A stretch of 56,067 nt of DNA from Flavobacteriaceae bacterium (GTDB lineage: Bacteria; Bacteroidota; Bacteroidia; UKL13-3), in the NCBI GenBank assembly GCA_025363675.1, contig JANYDJ010000156.1, forward strand, positions 1 to 56,067, written 5' to 3'. Within the stretch, counting starts at the first letter, position 1. Each line of letters opens with the position of its first letter. The position numbers and the translations under genes are program-made. This document shows, piece after piece, positions 6,819-15,483 of the stretch. Under the pieces are notes generated by a model, which worked only from the letters and a program-made list of their open reading frames with translations, made no database searches and was not told the DNA's origin.

Positions 6819-7802
6819 ATGAAAGTTAATTTCAAAAAAGCAAAATGGGTGTACAACCCGCACAAGCTCAAGTTTGAGATGGTACAAATCAGCCTTCGTA
6901 AAAGGTTGTTCCAAATTTTCGGATTCCTCAGTTCTTCCTTTGTGATGGGGGTTATTTTCTTCTTTGTGTTTGAGTCGTTTGTAGATTCTCCTGAAGAAAA
7001 ATCATTGAAACAAGACAATGCCTTTCTTAAAGAGCAATTGGGCGATATGAGCAATAAAGTGGAGCAAATTTCCTCACAGATTGCCGAGCTTCATAACAAA
7101 GACAATCAAGTATATCGTGCCACTTACGAAAAAGAGCAAATTACCGATGAGCAATTTAATGCAGGTACAGGTGGTGTGGACAAATACAAAACATTATTGG
7201 GCTTTAAAAATAGCGAGGCCGTTGTTGAGCTTGCCCAACGAATAGACCAGTTGCGTGGCCAAGTTCAAATTCAATCTACTTCATTTGATGAGCTTATAAA
7301 ATCAGCAGCACAAAAATCGGAAATGCTTGCTAGTATTCCCGCTATCCAACCTATTGCCAATAACGATTTGCGTATGATAGCTTCAGGTTTTGGATATCGC
7401 ATGGATCCTATTTACAAATCAGTAAAAATGCACAGCGGTATTGATTTCACTGCATCTTATGGCAAAGAGATACACGCTACCGGAAATGGTTATGTAGCCG
7501 AAGCAGGAATGGGAGGCGATGGATATGGAATTAAAGTAATAATTAATCACGGTTTCGGATATCAAACATTGTATGGCCACATGTGCAAAGTAAATGTGAG
7601 ACCCGGACAAAAAATACAACGTGGCGATGTAATTGGCTATGTAGGTTCTACAGGTAAATCAACAGGCCCACATATACATTATGAAGTAATAAAAAACGGA
7701 CAAAAAATAAACCCCGTGCATTTCTTCTACAACGATGTTACTCCCGGCGACTACCAAAAAATGGTGAAGATTGCGGAGCGTGACGGACAGTCATTCGATT
7801 GA
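6819..7802 (+). CDS. M23 family metallopeptidase (LytM-type), membrane anchored
   Basis: A 327-residue inner-membrane-anchored protein: a cytoplasmic basic N-terminus, one transmembrane helix (about 33-52), a coiled-coil stretch (about 58-95 and 135-165) and a C-terminal M23 domain. The zinc site is complete: H205 and D209 in HSGID and the HxH in TGPHIHYEV, with GYGIKVIINHG and YGHM between. Such enzymes cut peptidoglycan cross-bridges or activate amidases in the periplasm and are typical of Bacteroidota wall turnover and division. It has its own promoter (6726-6757) and a terminator after it (7829-7864), so it is probably monocistronic. Which partner it acts with cannot be said. Confidence 0.93.
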   Translation: MKVNFKKAKWVYNPHKLKFEMVQISLRKRLFQIFGFLSSSFVMGVIFFFVFESFVDSPEEKSLKQDNAFLKEQLGDMSNKVEQISSQIAELHNKDNQVYRATYEKEQITDEQFNAGTGGVDKYKTLLGFKNSEAVVELAQRIDQLRGQVQIQSTSFDELIKSAAQKSEMLASIPAIQPIANNDLRMIASGFGYRMDPIYKSVKMHSGIDFTASYGKEIHATGNGYVAEAGMGGDGYGIKVIINHGFGYQTLYGHMCKVNVRPGQKIQRGDVIGYVGSTGKSTGPHIHYEVIKNGQKINPVHFFYNDVTPGDYQKMVKIAERDGQSFD

Positions 7803-7828
7803 TAAATTCTATTCCAACAATTATTTAT

Positions 7829-7864
7829 AAAAAAAAACGCAACTTAATAAGTCGCGTTTTTTTT
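7829..7864. terminator. Rho-independent terminator
   Basis: An A-run, a stem of AAAAAACGC / GCGTTTTTT with a loosely paired AACTT/AAGT inner part, and an eight-base T-run. It closes the M23 gene and is symmetric enough to work in both directions. Confidence 0.75.
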
Positions 7865-7911
7865 GTGCTATAGATTTTTCTATTTTCACTACTACGTTAT
7901 ATAAATATAGC

Positions 7912-7919
7912 TATATTTG
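7912..7919 (+). promoter_or_regulatory. Putative -7 box (TATATTTG) of the large T9SS protein gene
   Basis: TATATTTG fits TAnnTTTG and lies 30 bp before the ATG at 7950; no clear -33 TTTG was seen. Confidence 0.35.
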
Positions 7920-7949
7920 TGTCTTATTATTGTTGCAATTTAAACATAT

Positions 7950-10900
7950 ATGAAATTTCTAAAAATAATTTTAATTCTATTATTTGTAATTGCAGGGTCT
8001 AAAGGTTTTTCACAAATAATTTTAACAGTAACAGAGGCCGGGGCAGGCAGCAAGAATGGAAGTTCGTGGGCTGATGCAATGGATAGTGTTGGGTTTAGAA
8101 AACAATTGAGAAAGGCTAAGCCGGGCACAGACTTTTGGATAGCAGCAGGAAAATATCATCCGGAAGCATACGTTGATTCTTCTTTCAGAATTCTATGTAA
8201 TCGTGTAAGATTATATGGTGGGTTTTCATCAACAGATACTGCTTTTAGTAGTAGAGACTCTAAAAAGAATGTCACTATTTTAAGTGGTGATATTAAAAAT
8301 GATGATAGTAAAGCTAGCTTTTCAAAAATGAATAGTATGGCGAATAGAGGAGACAATAATTTCCATGTATTAACTATTATAGCATTTAATGGCGGAATAG
8401 ATGACTCTACGTTACTTGATGGTCTTGTTATAGAAGGAGGGGGTAATTCAAAATACGCTAATTGGGGATACTATACTACTATATATAATGCTGTAATTTC
8501 TTCAATGAAAGGTACTGCAATAGAAATGTATTCACAAGATACTAATCATTACTGCAACCCTTTAATCGAGAACTGTGAGTTAAGACAAAATTCCTTCGGC
8601 GTGATAGTGGATGCTACCAGTTTTCTTGGTAGCACTGCCCCTACTTTTGTTAATTGTAGTTTTCATCATAATTATGGACAAGACCAAGAGATGATAGCGA
8701 TGGGAAAAAATAAGATTTCAAGTTCTAAGATATCCTTTTGTAGCTTCGACAGTAATTGGGTAGAGAAGAAAGCCTTTCTTGGAACTGCATTGGTTTCAAT
8801 TGCAGAATGTGCCAAAATAAGAATTGAAAACTCGTCATTCTCTTATAATATAGCAAGTAATACAGTTAAAAGTTATAGTGCGAAATTGGAAATCATAAGG
8901 TGTGCTTTTATAGGAAATAAAAGTTATACAGAGGCTGGAGCAATATTTATGTCAGCAACTAGTAATAAACTGGACAATTTGATTTCAGAGTCAATTTTTG
9001 CAAAAAACTATGCTAATAATGCAGGAGGAGCAATATATATAGAGGGTAGTTACTCAAATACTTTTACAATCAATATTGTTAATTCTACCTTTCTTGAAAA
9101 TAATTCACATAATGACGGTAATGCAATATACGCAGATGGAAAGCAGGCAAACTATGATTCATGTATTATATATAATTCAATTTTTAATGGGAATTCAAAA
9201 TCATATTATAAAAATATTTTTTTTCGCAATATGATGCGGTTCGGGCTACGAAATTGTTTGGTGCAAAATCTTGATTATGAAATGAAAATGCAAAACATCG
9301 ATTCCCACAATGAATGTTATGACGGGAATCCGCGATTTAGGGATACAGCAGACATTGATGGAGCGGATAATATTATAGGAACAGATGATGATGGGCTACA
9401 GTTGGATAGCGGCTCCATAGCATTGAATAGTGGTGACACGGCACTTGTCTCAAACTATATATCTTCTACAGACTATGCTGGAAATCCAAGAATAAATAAT
9501 TGTATAATCGATATGGGAGCGTATGAATCGAACGATTCGATTATGAACTTATATGCAGAACCTGGGAAAGATGTATTAGTTTGCAGAGGCGACTCTATTG
9601 GATTCGCAGCCAGAGGTGGAGGTTGCGGTAGTATATCTTATCAATGGAGAAAAGACGGTGTGAACATACAAGGTCAAACCCAAAAGGATTTAATATTAAA
9701 AAATGTGCAGATGTATGATACCGGATATTATGATGCTGTGGTAAAGAGTTCGAACCAAAGTGATTCTTTCATCACTTCAGCAGCTAAAGTATCAATATAT
9801 CAATTTTGTAATGTGAGATTCGTTACTCCAAATGGAGCGGGAGATAAAAATGGCACAACTTGGGCAAACGCTATGGATAATGATTCTTTTGAAAAAGTTT
9901 TGGGTGTTGCTAAAAAACCGTTTCAGTTTTGGTTAAGCGAAGGCTTATATATGCATCCAACTAAGAAAAGAAGTGGATTTTACCAGATTACACAGAATGG
10001 AATAAGTTTATATGGCGGATTTGCCACTACCGACACTTTGCTTAGTCAAAGAGATTTGATCAAAAGAAAAACAATATTTAGTGGTGATTTTTCTCAAAAT
10101 GATTCCTTGTCTTATTCAATACCTTCAAAGTTGTTTTCAGATTCTTCTCGCCTGGATAACGTACAGAAAATTTTAAAAATATATTTGGATGGTTCATTTT
10201 ATCAAAGCTATGGGTATGATACAGCCGTAATTTTAGATGGCCTTTACTTTAAAGGTGCCGCAGAGTATGATATAACTTCAAATGGGGCGGCAGTCTATTA
10301 CAGCATTAACTACACACCCAATAAAAAGAGCTACTTAATAATTAAGAATTGCCATTTTGAACAGAATTCAGCTAAGCATGGAGCAGGAATATATGTAGAC
10401 GACGGCCTACAGGAACCTCAATCAACTATTATACAAAATACTATTTTTAAGGATAATTATGTAAAGTCTCGTGGAGCTGCTATCCATTATTTTGATCAAG
10501 GGAGCTACCAAAAAAAGTTTGAAAATAAAATAGAAAATAGTTATTTCATTAATAATACTGCAGGAGTTGGAGGTGGTGCGATATATACTTTGAAAAAGTT
10601 TGATATATTGCAGAGCGTTTTCGTAAACAATTCTGCTAACGAAGGTGCTGTTCTGTATGCTTGGCAAAGTCCTGTTTTTCATAATAATTTCTTTTTTTTA
10701 AATTGTACTTTTTCAGCTAATGAGGCAAAAGTTGGCAAAATATTCTACAGGGCTAGTCAGATAATTCCCACTACTGACACCTTTAATTTCCAAAATTGTA
10801 TATTTGGTGGGGCGGGAAAATTTGATACGCTGCTTTTTAATTCGGATCAAGTAAAAGTGATAAATACTAAACTTAGTAACAACATTTTTAAGAATAGTTT

Positions 10901-13900
10901 TGCCAGAAGTGCATGTTTTAATAGCTTTGTTACCGCAAACAATTATATTTCAAATCCGAAGTTTGCAAATCCTGCTGATATTGTTGGAACAGATAGCATA
11001 TACGGAACAGCAGACGATGGTCTTAATCTTAGTAAAAATTCCATTGCATTAAATCATGGAGACACCACAGGTGTAAGTAAATATATAACCAACAATGATA
11101 TTACAGGTTCATCAAGAATAAAAAACTGTGCCTTAGACATAGGTGCTTACGAATTTGAAGATAGTTCTCGAAATGTTCTTCTCAAAACTGTTGCAGATTC
11201 ACTAATTTGTAAAGGAGATACAGTTAAAATGGATGCTGAACTATATGGCTGTTTTTCCAATGTGCGATATCAATGGCGAAGAAATGGGGTTGATATTGCT
11301 GGGGCTTTAAGCAGTAATTTTATTATCAAAGGGTTCAGTGTAAATGATACAGGGACTTATGAAGTGATTGTAAAGTATTATAACACAGATTCCATTATTA
11401 GTCAATCGAAAACTTTATATATATATAAACAATGCAAAGTAATATTTGTAACAGTAAATGGCAGCGGAAATAAGTTGGGAATTGATTGGAATAATGCAAT
11501 AGATAATCAAATACTTAGAACCATGTTGCAAAGCGGAATTCCCAATCAAGAATTTTGGATTGCTAAAGGCATTTATTATCCAGATAAGGATGTTGATTCT
11601 TCTTTTAGAATATTAGCTAACAACACCAAGCTGTATGGCGGTTTTCAAATAACAGATAGCACCTTGGAGCAGCGAACTCCGCTAAAAAATAAAACTATAT
11701 TTAGTGGCGATATTTTACAAAATGATTCAAGCAAGTATTATATAAATTCCAATCTTTTGAATGCTGCCGAAAGAAAGGATAATTGCAACCATGTAGTTAC
11801 TATTATTAGCAAAGTAATTAACAAAATGGATAGGAGCGTTGTGCTTGATGGACTTGTAATATTAGGTGGGAATGCGAGACATAACATTACACAAACAAAA
11901 AAAATTAGTTTATATAATATTGCATTAGATCGTGATATAGGTGGGGGGATATATATACATGGGGGTGATGCTTGTTCTCCTACAATAAGAAATTGTGAGT
12001 TTGTTAATAACAGTGCTCAAGATAGTGGTGGTGGCTACGCATTTATTAATTCTTATAATAATAATATAGTAATCTCAGGATGCATTTTCTATAATAACTT
12101 TGCCAATGGAGGTGCTGGAATATATTGTAGCTCTACATCATGTTTTAATATGAATATTATCAATAGCACATTTTATAATAATGATGCACGAAAAGGTGCT
12201 GTTTATTTATTGAACAGTTCAGCTTCGTTATACTGTGTAAATAGTTCTATTTTTAATTGCATTGTATGGCAGTACACTGGTTATAAAGATAGTACTTTAT
12301 TGTATATATCTAAAGGAAAATTAAAGCTAACAAATAGTTTGCTTCAAAACTTAAAACAAAACTATAATTATATGGCGGGGATGATGGATACCATGGATGT
12401 ATTGGCTGCTTATCCTTTATTTACTGATACAGTCAATGCAGATTTCACCACTCAGAATACTTCAGCTGCGATAAACTGGGGGGATTCAACACTATTAGTG
12501 GGTTATGATCATTATGCCAACAAAGACATCGCTGGAAATAAGCGGATACAATATTGTCAGGTGGATGCGGGTGCCATAGAGTCAAGCGGGACAATTAACT
12601 GTTGCCAAAGTGTATCAATATCTTCTCAGTCAAGCAGTATTAATATTTGTAAAGGTAAAGATACAAGTTTGTTTATTCACCCGTTGGGAAATATCAGAGG
12701 TTTTCAATGGGAGGATAGTAGCGGCGGTAAGTGGACAAAAATAAATGGTGCTATTGATTCAATATACAAAGTATCAAAACTAATATCAAATAAATATTTT
12801 CGATGTGTTCTTAATGGAAAGTGTGATACAGTTTACAGCAATTCAATATATTTAATCCCCATTCTGCCGAATATATATAATTATTCCGATTCTATATGTA
12901 AAGGACAAATATATAAATTCGGAAACCAACAATTAAGCAAAGCAGGTAAATATTATGATACCATTGTTAATTCTACAGGATGTGATAGTATTGTAGCCCT
13001 TACCTTAATTGTTAATGCAGCAACAAATAATATTATTAATGCAACTGTTTGCCCCGGGCAAGGTTATTTATTTAATGGACAAAACATATATAACGCAGGC
13101 GATTATTTTGATACCTTAATAAATGCATCAGGGTGCGATTCATTTTTAACTCTTAAATTACTTGTGAGCCAGCAAATAAAATCAAATGTGAAAGTTGTCA
13201 TTTGCTCAGGATCTGCCTATATGTTTAATGGGAACAATCTAAGTACAAGTGGCACCTATATTGACACAATTGCAAGTTCTTATGGTTGTGATTCAATAAT
13301 AACTTTATCGCTATTGGTTAATCCAGTATCAAATTACCAATTTAAAGACACAATATGTAATGGGCCATATATGTTTGATGGAAAAAAAATAACAAATACT
13401 GGAGTTTATTATGATACTTTATCGAATTACTTAGGATGTGATTCAGTGGTGAAACTGAATTTGTTTGTAAAACCAATACTGCATATTGGTGCGATAACAG
13501 GAAATGCCTCGCCCAATCAATTTGCCACAGAAGATTATAATATAAGTTCAAGTTCTTCAAATTTGTATAATTGGCTTGTAAATGGAGGCGTTATACAGTC
13601 AGGACACGGAACTAATAAAATTTCAGTAAAATGGGGGAATTATAATAGTGCAGCTTCTGTTCAAGTAAGTGGCGATTGTATGGATACATCTTATATTGGT
13701 ATTAATGTGCTTAATGGACTTAACCAAGTCCCGTCATCTGCTCCTAATGTGTATCCCAATCCCACCAGCAATGAAGTAGTAATAGTATTCAACAAGCATT
13801 TTAGAAATTGTCGTGCGAGTTTGTTTAATTACGCAGGCCAACTAATAAAACGTGAGCAACAATTCACAGGAAATAGATTGAACCTAGATGTATCAGCTTA

Positions 13901-13973
13901 TTCTACGGGTGTGTATATTTTGGAAATTGAAACTGACGGGGAGATGTATAGATGCAAAATAAATAAGCTCTAG
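7950..13973 (+). CDS. Large T9SS-secreted modular protein (parallel beta-helix, Ig-like, CDSIV repeats)
   Basis: A 2007-residue exported protein. A signal peptide (1-21) is followed by three large homologous modules starting near residues 26, 624 and 1166. Each opens with (V/T)xxxGxGxKxGxxWxxAxD, then FW(I/L)xxGxYxP, LYGGF and (I/L)(L/F)SGD, and continues as a right-handed beta-helix with many short N-rich turns (choice-of-anchor/DUF1565-like polymorphic outer-membrane pattern). Modules 1 and 2 end in Ig-like domains (YQWRKDGVNIQG near 563; YQWRRNGVDIAG near 1106). Four ~42-residue GCDSIV repeats cover about 1646-1841, then a PKD-like stretch. The C-terminal ~70 residues (from YPNPTSNEV near 1934, ending in CKINKL) form a type A T9SS sorting domain, so the protein should be anchored at or released from the surface. 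It is probably an adhesin or polysaccharide-binding protein; no catalytic site was recognised. Confidence 0.88.
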   Translation: MKFLKIILILLFVIAGSKGFSQIILTVTEAGAGSKNGSSWADAMDSVGFRKQLRKAKPGTDFWIAAGKYHPEAYVDSSFRILCNRVRLYGGFSSTDTAFSSRDSKKNVTILSGDIKNDDSKASFSKMNSMANRGDNNFHVLTIIAFNGGIDDSTLLDGLVIEGGGNSKYANWGYYTTIYNAVISSMKGTAIEMYSQDTNHYCNPLIENCELRQNSFGVIVDATSFLGSTAPTFVNCSFHHNYGQDQEMIAMGKNKISSSKISFCSFDSNWVEKKAFLGTALVSIAECAKIRIENSSFSYNIASNTVKSYSAKLEIIRCAFIGNKSYTEAGAIFMSATSNKLDNLISESIFAKNYANNAGGAIYIEGSYSNTFTINIVNSTFLENNSHNDGNAIYADGKQANYDSCIIYNSIFNGNSKSYYKNIFFRNMMRFGLRNCLVQNLDYEMKMQNIDSHNECYDGNPRFRDTADIDGADNIIGTDDDGLQLDSGSIALNSGDTALVSNYISSTDYAGNPRINNCIIDMGAYESNDSIMNLYAEPGKDVLVCRGDSIGFAARGGGCGSISYQWRKDGVNIQGQTQKDLILKNVQMYDTGYYDAVVKSSNQSDSFITSAAKVSIYQFCNVRFVTPNGAGDKNGTTWANAMDNDSFEKVLGVAKKPFQFWLSEGLYMHPTKKRSGFYQITQNGISLYGGFATTDTLLSQRDLIKRKTIFSGDFSQNDSLSYSIPSKLFSDSSRLDNVQKILKIYLDGSFYQSYGYDTAVILDGLYFKGAAEYDITSNGAAVYYSINYTPNKKSYLIIKNCHFEQNSAKHGAGIYVDDGLQEPQSTIIQNTIFKDNYVKSRGAAIHYFDQGSYQKKFENKIENSYFINNTAGVGGGAIYTLKKFDILQSVFVNNSANEGAVLYAWQSPVFHNNFFFLNCTFSANEAKVGKIFYRASQIIPTTDTFNFQNCIFGGAGKFDTLLFNSDQVKVINTKLSNNIFKNSFARSACFNSFVTANNYISNPKFANPADIVGTDSIYGTADDGLNLSKNSIALNHGDTTGVSKYITNNDITGSSRIKNCALDIGAYEFEDSSRNVLLKTVADSLICKGDTVKMDAELYGCFSNVRYQWRRNGVDIAGALSSNFIIKGFSVNDTGTYEVIVKYYNTDSIISQSKTLYIYKQCKVIFVTVNGSGNKLGIDWNNAIDNQILRTMLQSGIPNQEFWIAKGIYYPDKDVDSSFRILANNTKLYGGFQITDSTLEQRTPLKNKTIFSGDILQNDSSKYYINSNLLNAAERKDNCNHVVTIISKVINKMDRSVVLDGLVILGGNARHNITQTKKISLYNIALDRDIGGGIYIHGGDACSPTIRNCEFVNNSAQDSGGGYAFINSYNNNIVISGCIFYNNFANGGAGIYCSSTSCFNMNIINSTFYNNDARKGAVYLLNSSASLYCVNSSIFNCIVWQYTGYKDSTLLYISKGKLKLTNSLLQNLKQNYNYMAGMMDTMDVLAAYPLFTDTVNADFTTQNTSAAINWGDSTLLVGYDHYANKDIAGNKRIQYCQVDAGAIESSGTINCCQSVSISSQSSSINICKGKDTSLFIHPLGNIRGFQWEDSSGGKWTKINGAIDSIYKVSKLISNKYFRCVLNGKCDTVYSNSIYLIPILPNIYNYSDSICKGQIYKFGNQQLSKAGKYYDTIVNSTGCDSIVALTLIVNAATNNIINATVCPGQGYLFNGQNIYNAGDYFDTLINASGCDSFLTLKLLVSQQIKSNVKVVICSGSAYMFNGNNLSTSGTYIDTIASSYGCDSIITLSLLVNPVSNYQFKDTICNGPYMFDGKKITNTGVYYDTLSNYLGCDSVVKLNLFVKPILHIGAITGNASPNQFATEDYNISSSSSNLYNWLVNGGVIQSGHGTNKISVKWGNYNSAASVQVSGDCMDTSYIGINVLNGLNQVPSSAPNVYPNPTSNEVVIVFNKHFRNCRASLFNYAGQLIKREQQFTGNRLNLDVSAYSTGVYILEIETDGEMYRCKINKL

Positions 13974-14063
13974 TAATTCAGTAAGGAATAAATTTTTAGT
14001 TGAAAACTTTTTGCAACTCACAAATATCCTTTTAGCATCTTTGCATCATTAACTATTATAATT

Positions 14064-15392
14064 ATGGAAAAAGAAAACAGGCACGTTAGTTTATACTCTG
14101 CTATTGCCATTGTGGTGGCCAATATTATAGGTGTAGGCGTTTTTACCAGTTTGGGTTTTCAGGTGCAAGGTGGTTTTACGGATATGCCCGCCCTGCTTTT
14201 GTTATGGGTTGTGGGCGGTATTATAGCTTTGTGTGGTGCACTAACGTATGGAGAGATTGGTACGGTGTTTCCAAAATCAGGTGGCGAGTATCAATACTTA
14301 ACTAATTTGTTTCATCCATTCGTGGGCTTTCTTTCGGGGTGGGTAAGTAGTACTGTTGCTTTTGCGGCACCCGTTGCACTTGCAGGCGTGGCTATGGCAA
14401 CATATATTCACAAGGTATTTCCAGGCATGCACGTTCAGTTAACAGCTATTGGGGTGGTGGGTATTATAACAGCGATACATGCTACCACATTGTCGGGTTT
14501 CAAATTTCAAAATATATTTAGTACCGGAAAGGTTATTCTTATATTAATATTTATTATATGCGGATTTAGTATGGGCGAGCACCAAGTAATGAATTTGCAG
14601 GTAACAGACCATACTTGGGATTTGGTTTTTAGCGGAGGTTTCGCCATCAGTTTGGTATATGTTGCTTATGCATATAGTGGATGGAATGCCGCGGCATACC
14701 TAGCCGGCGAAATAAAAAATCCACGTCGTAATTTACCAAAATCATTGGTGGGCGGAACTATTATAGTGATGTTTTTATATTTCTTGCTCAACTACGTGTT
14801 CTTATATACTATACCTTTAAACGATATAGCAGCTGAGCAAGCCAAAGATTTTAGTAAGCCCGTAGAGGTTGGATATTTTTCAGCCGATTATATATTTGGG
14901 ATAGGAGGGGCTAATACCATGGCTTTGGTTATTGCTATATTATTGGTGAGCACCATTAGTGCTATGGTGATAGCGGGACCACGTGTATTGGCAGCAATGG
15001 GGCAGGATATATCATTGTTAAAATTCTTTTCAAAAACTACCAAAGCAGGCATCCCAGCAAATGCCGTAATCGGGCAAAGTATTGTATCAGTTATATTAAT
15101 ACTTACCGCATCGTTCGATCAATTATTATTATATGTTGGATTCACGTTGCAGTTGTTTACATTCCTCACTGTATTGGGCGTATTTATTATACGCTATCGC
15201 AAATTGAAAGGCCCCCATGGAGCTTATAGAACATTTGGCTATCCCATCACACCTATTATATTTTTGGCATTGAGCGGCTGGAGTTTATGGTTTATAGCAC
15301 ACCATAAACCCAAAGAATCATTATATGGATTGTTGACTTTGGCAGTTGGTGCGGTGGTTTGGTTTGTAGATAGGATGAGGAAGAAGGCGTAG
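14064..15392 (+). CDS. APC family amino-acid permease
   Basis: A 442-residue inner-membrane transporter of the amino acid-polyamine-organocation superfamily with about 12 hydrophobic helices. The first helix carries the unwound substrate-binding motif IIGVGVFTSLG, and the second region has YGEIGTVFPKSGGEYQYL, both diagnostic. Helix 6 shows YAYSGWNAAAYLAGEIKNP, also typical, resembling LAT/SteT-like exchangers and the YfnA group. The substrate cannot be read from the sequence; neutral or cationic amino acids are likely. It lies between two T9SS cargo genes with gaps of about 90 bp and is probably independent of them. Confidence 0.92.
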   Translation: MEKENRHVSLYSAIAIVVANIIGVGVFTSLGFQVQGGFTDMPALLLLWVVGGIIALCGALTYGEIGTVFPKSGGEYQYLTNLFHPFVGFLSGWVSSTVAFAAPVALAGVAMATYIHKVFPGMHVQLTAIGVVGIITAIHATTLSGFKFQNIFSTGKVILILIFIICGFSMGEHQVMNLQVTDHTWDLVFSGGFAISLVYVAYAYSGWNAAAYLAGEIKNPRRNLPKSLVGGTIIVMFLYFLLNYVFLYTIPLNDIAAEQAKDFSKPVEVGYFSADYIFGIGGANTMALVIAILLVSTISAMVIAGPRVLAAMGQDISLLKFFSKTTKAGIPANAVIGQSIVSVILILTASFDQLLLYVGFTLQLFTFLTVLGVFIIRYRKLKGPHGAYRTFGYPITPIIFLALSGWSLWFIAHHKPKESLYGLLTLAVGAVVWFVDRMRKKA

Positions 15393-15483
15393 CAATTTAT
15401 TGTTTATCAATATTATGTTTCCTTATCCATGCAACCCTTTTGTTGCTTTTGCGGTCTAGTGTTAAAAACCAAGAACTCATGGA

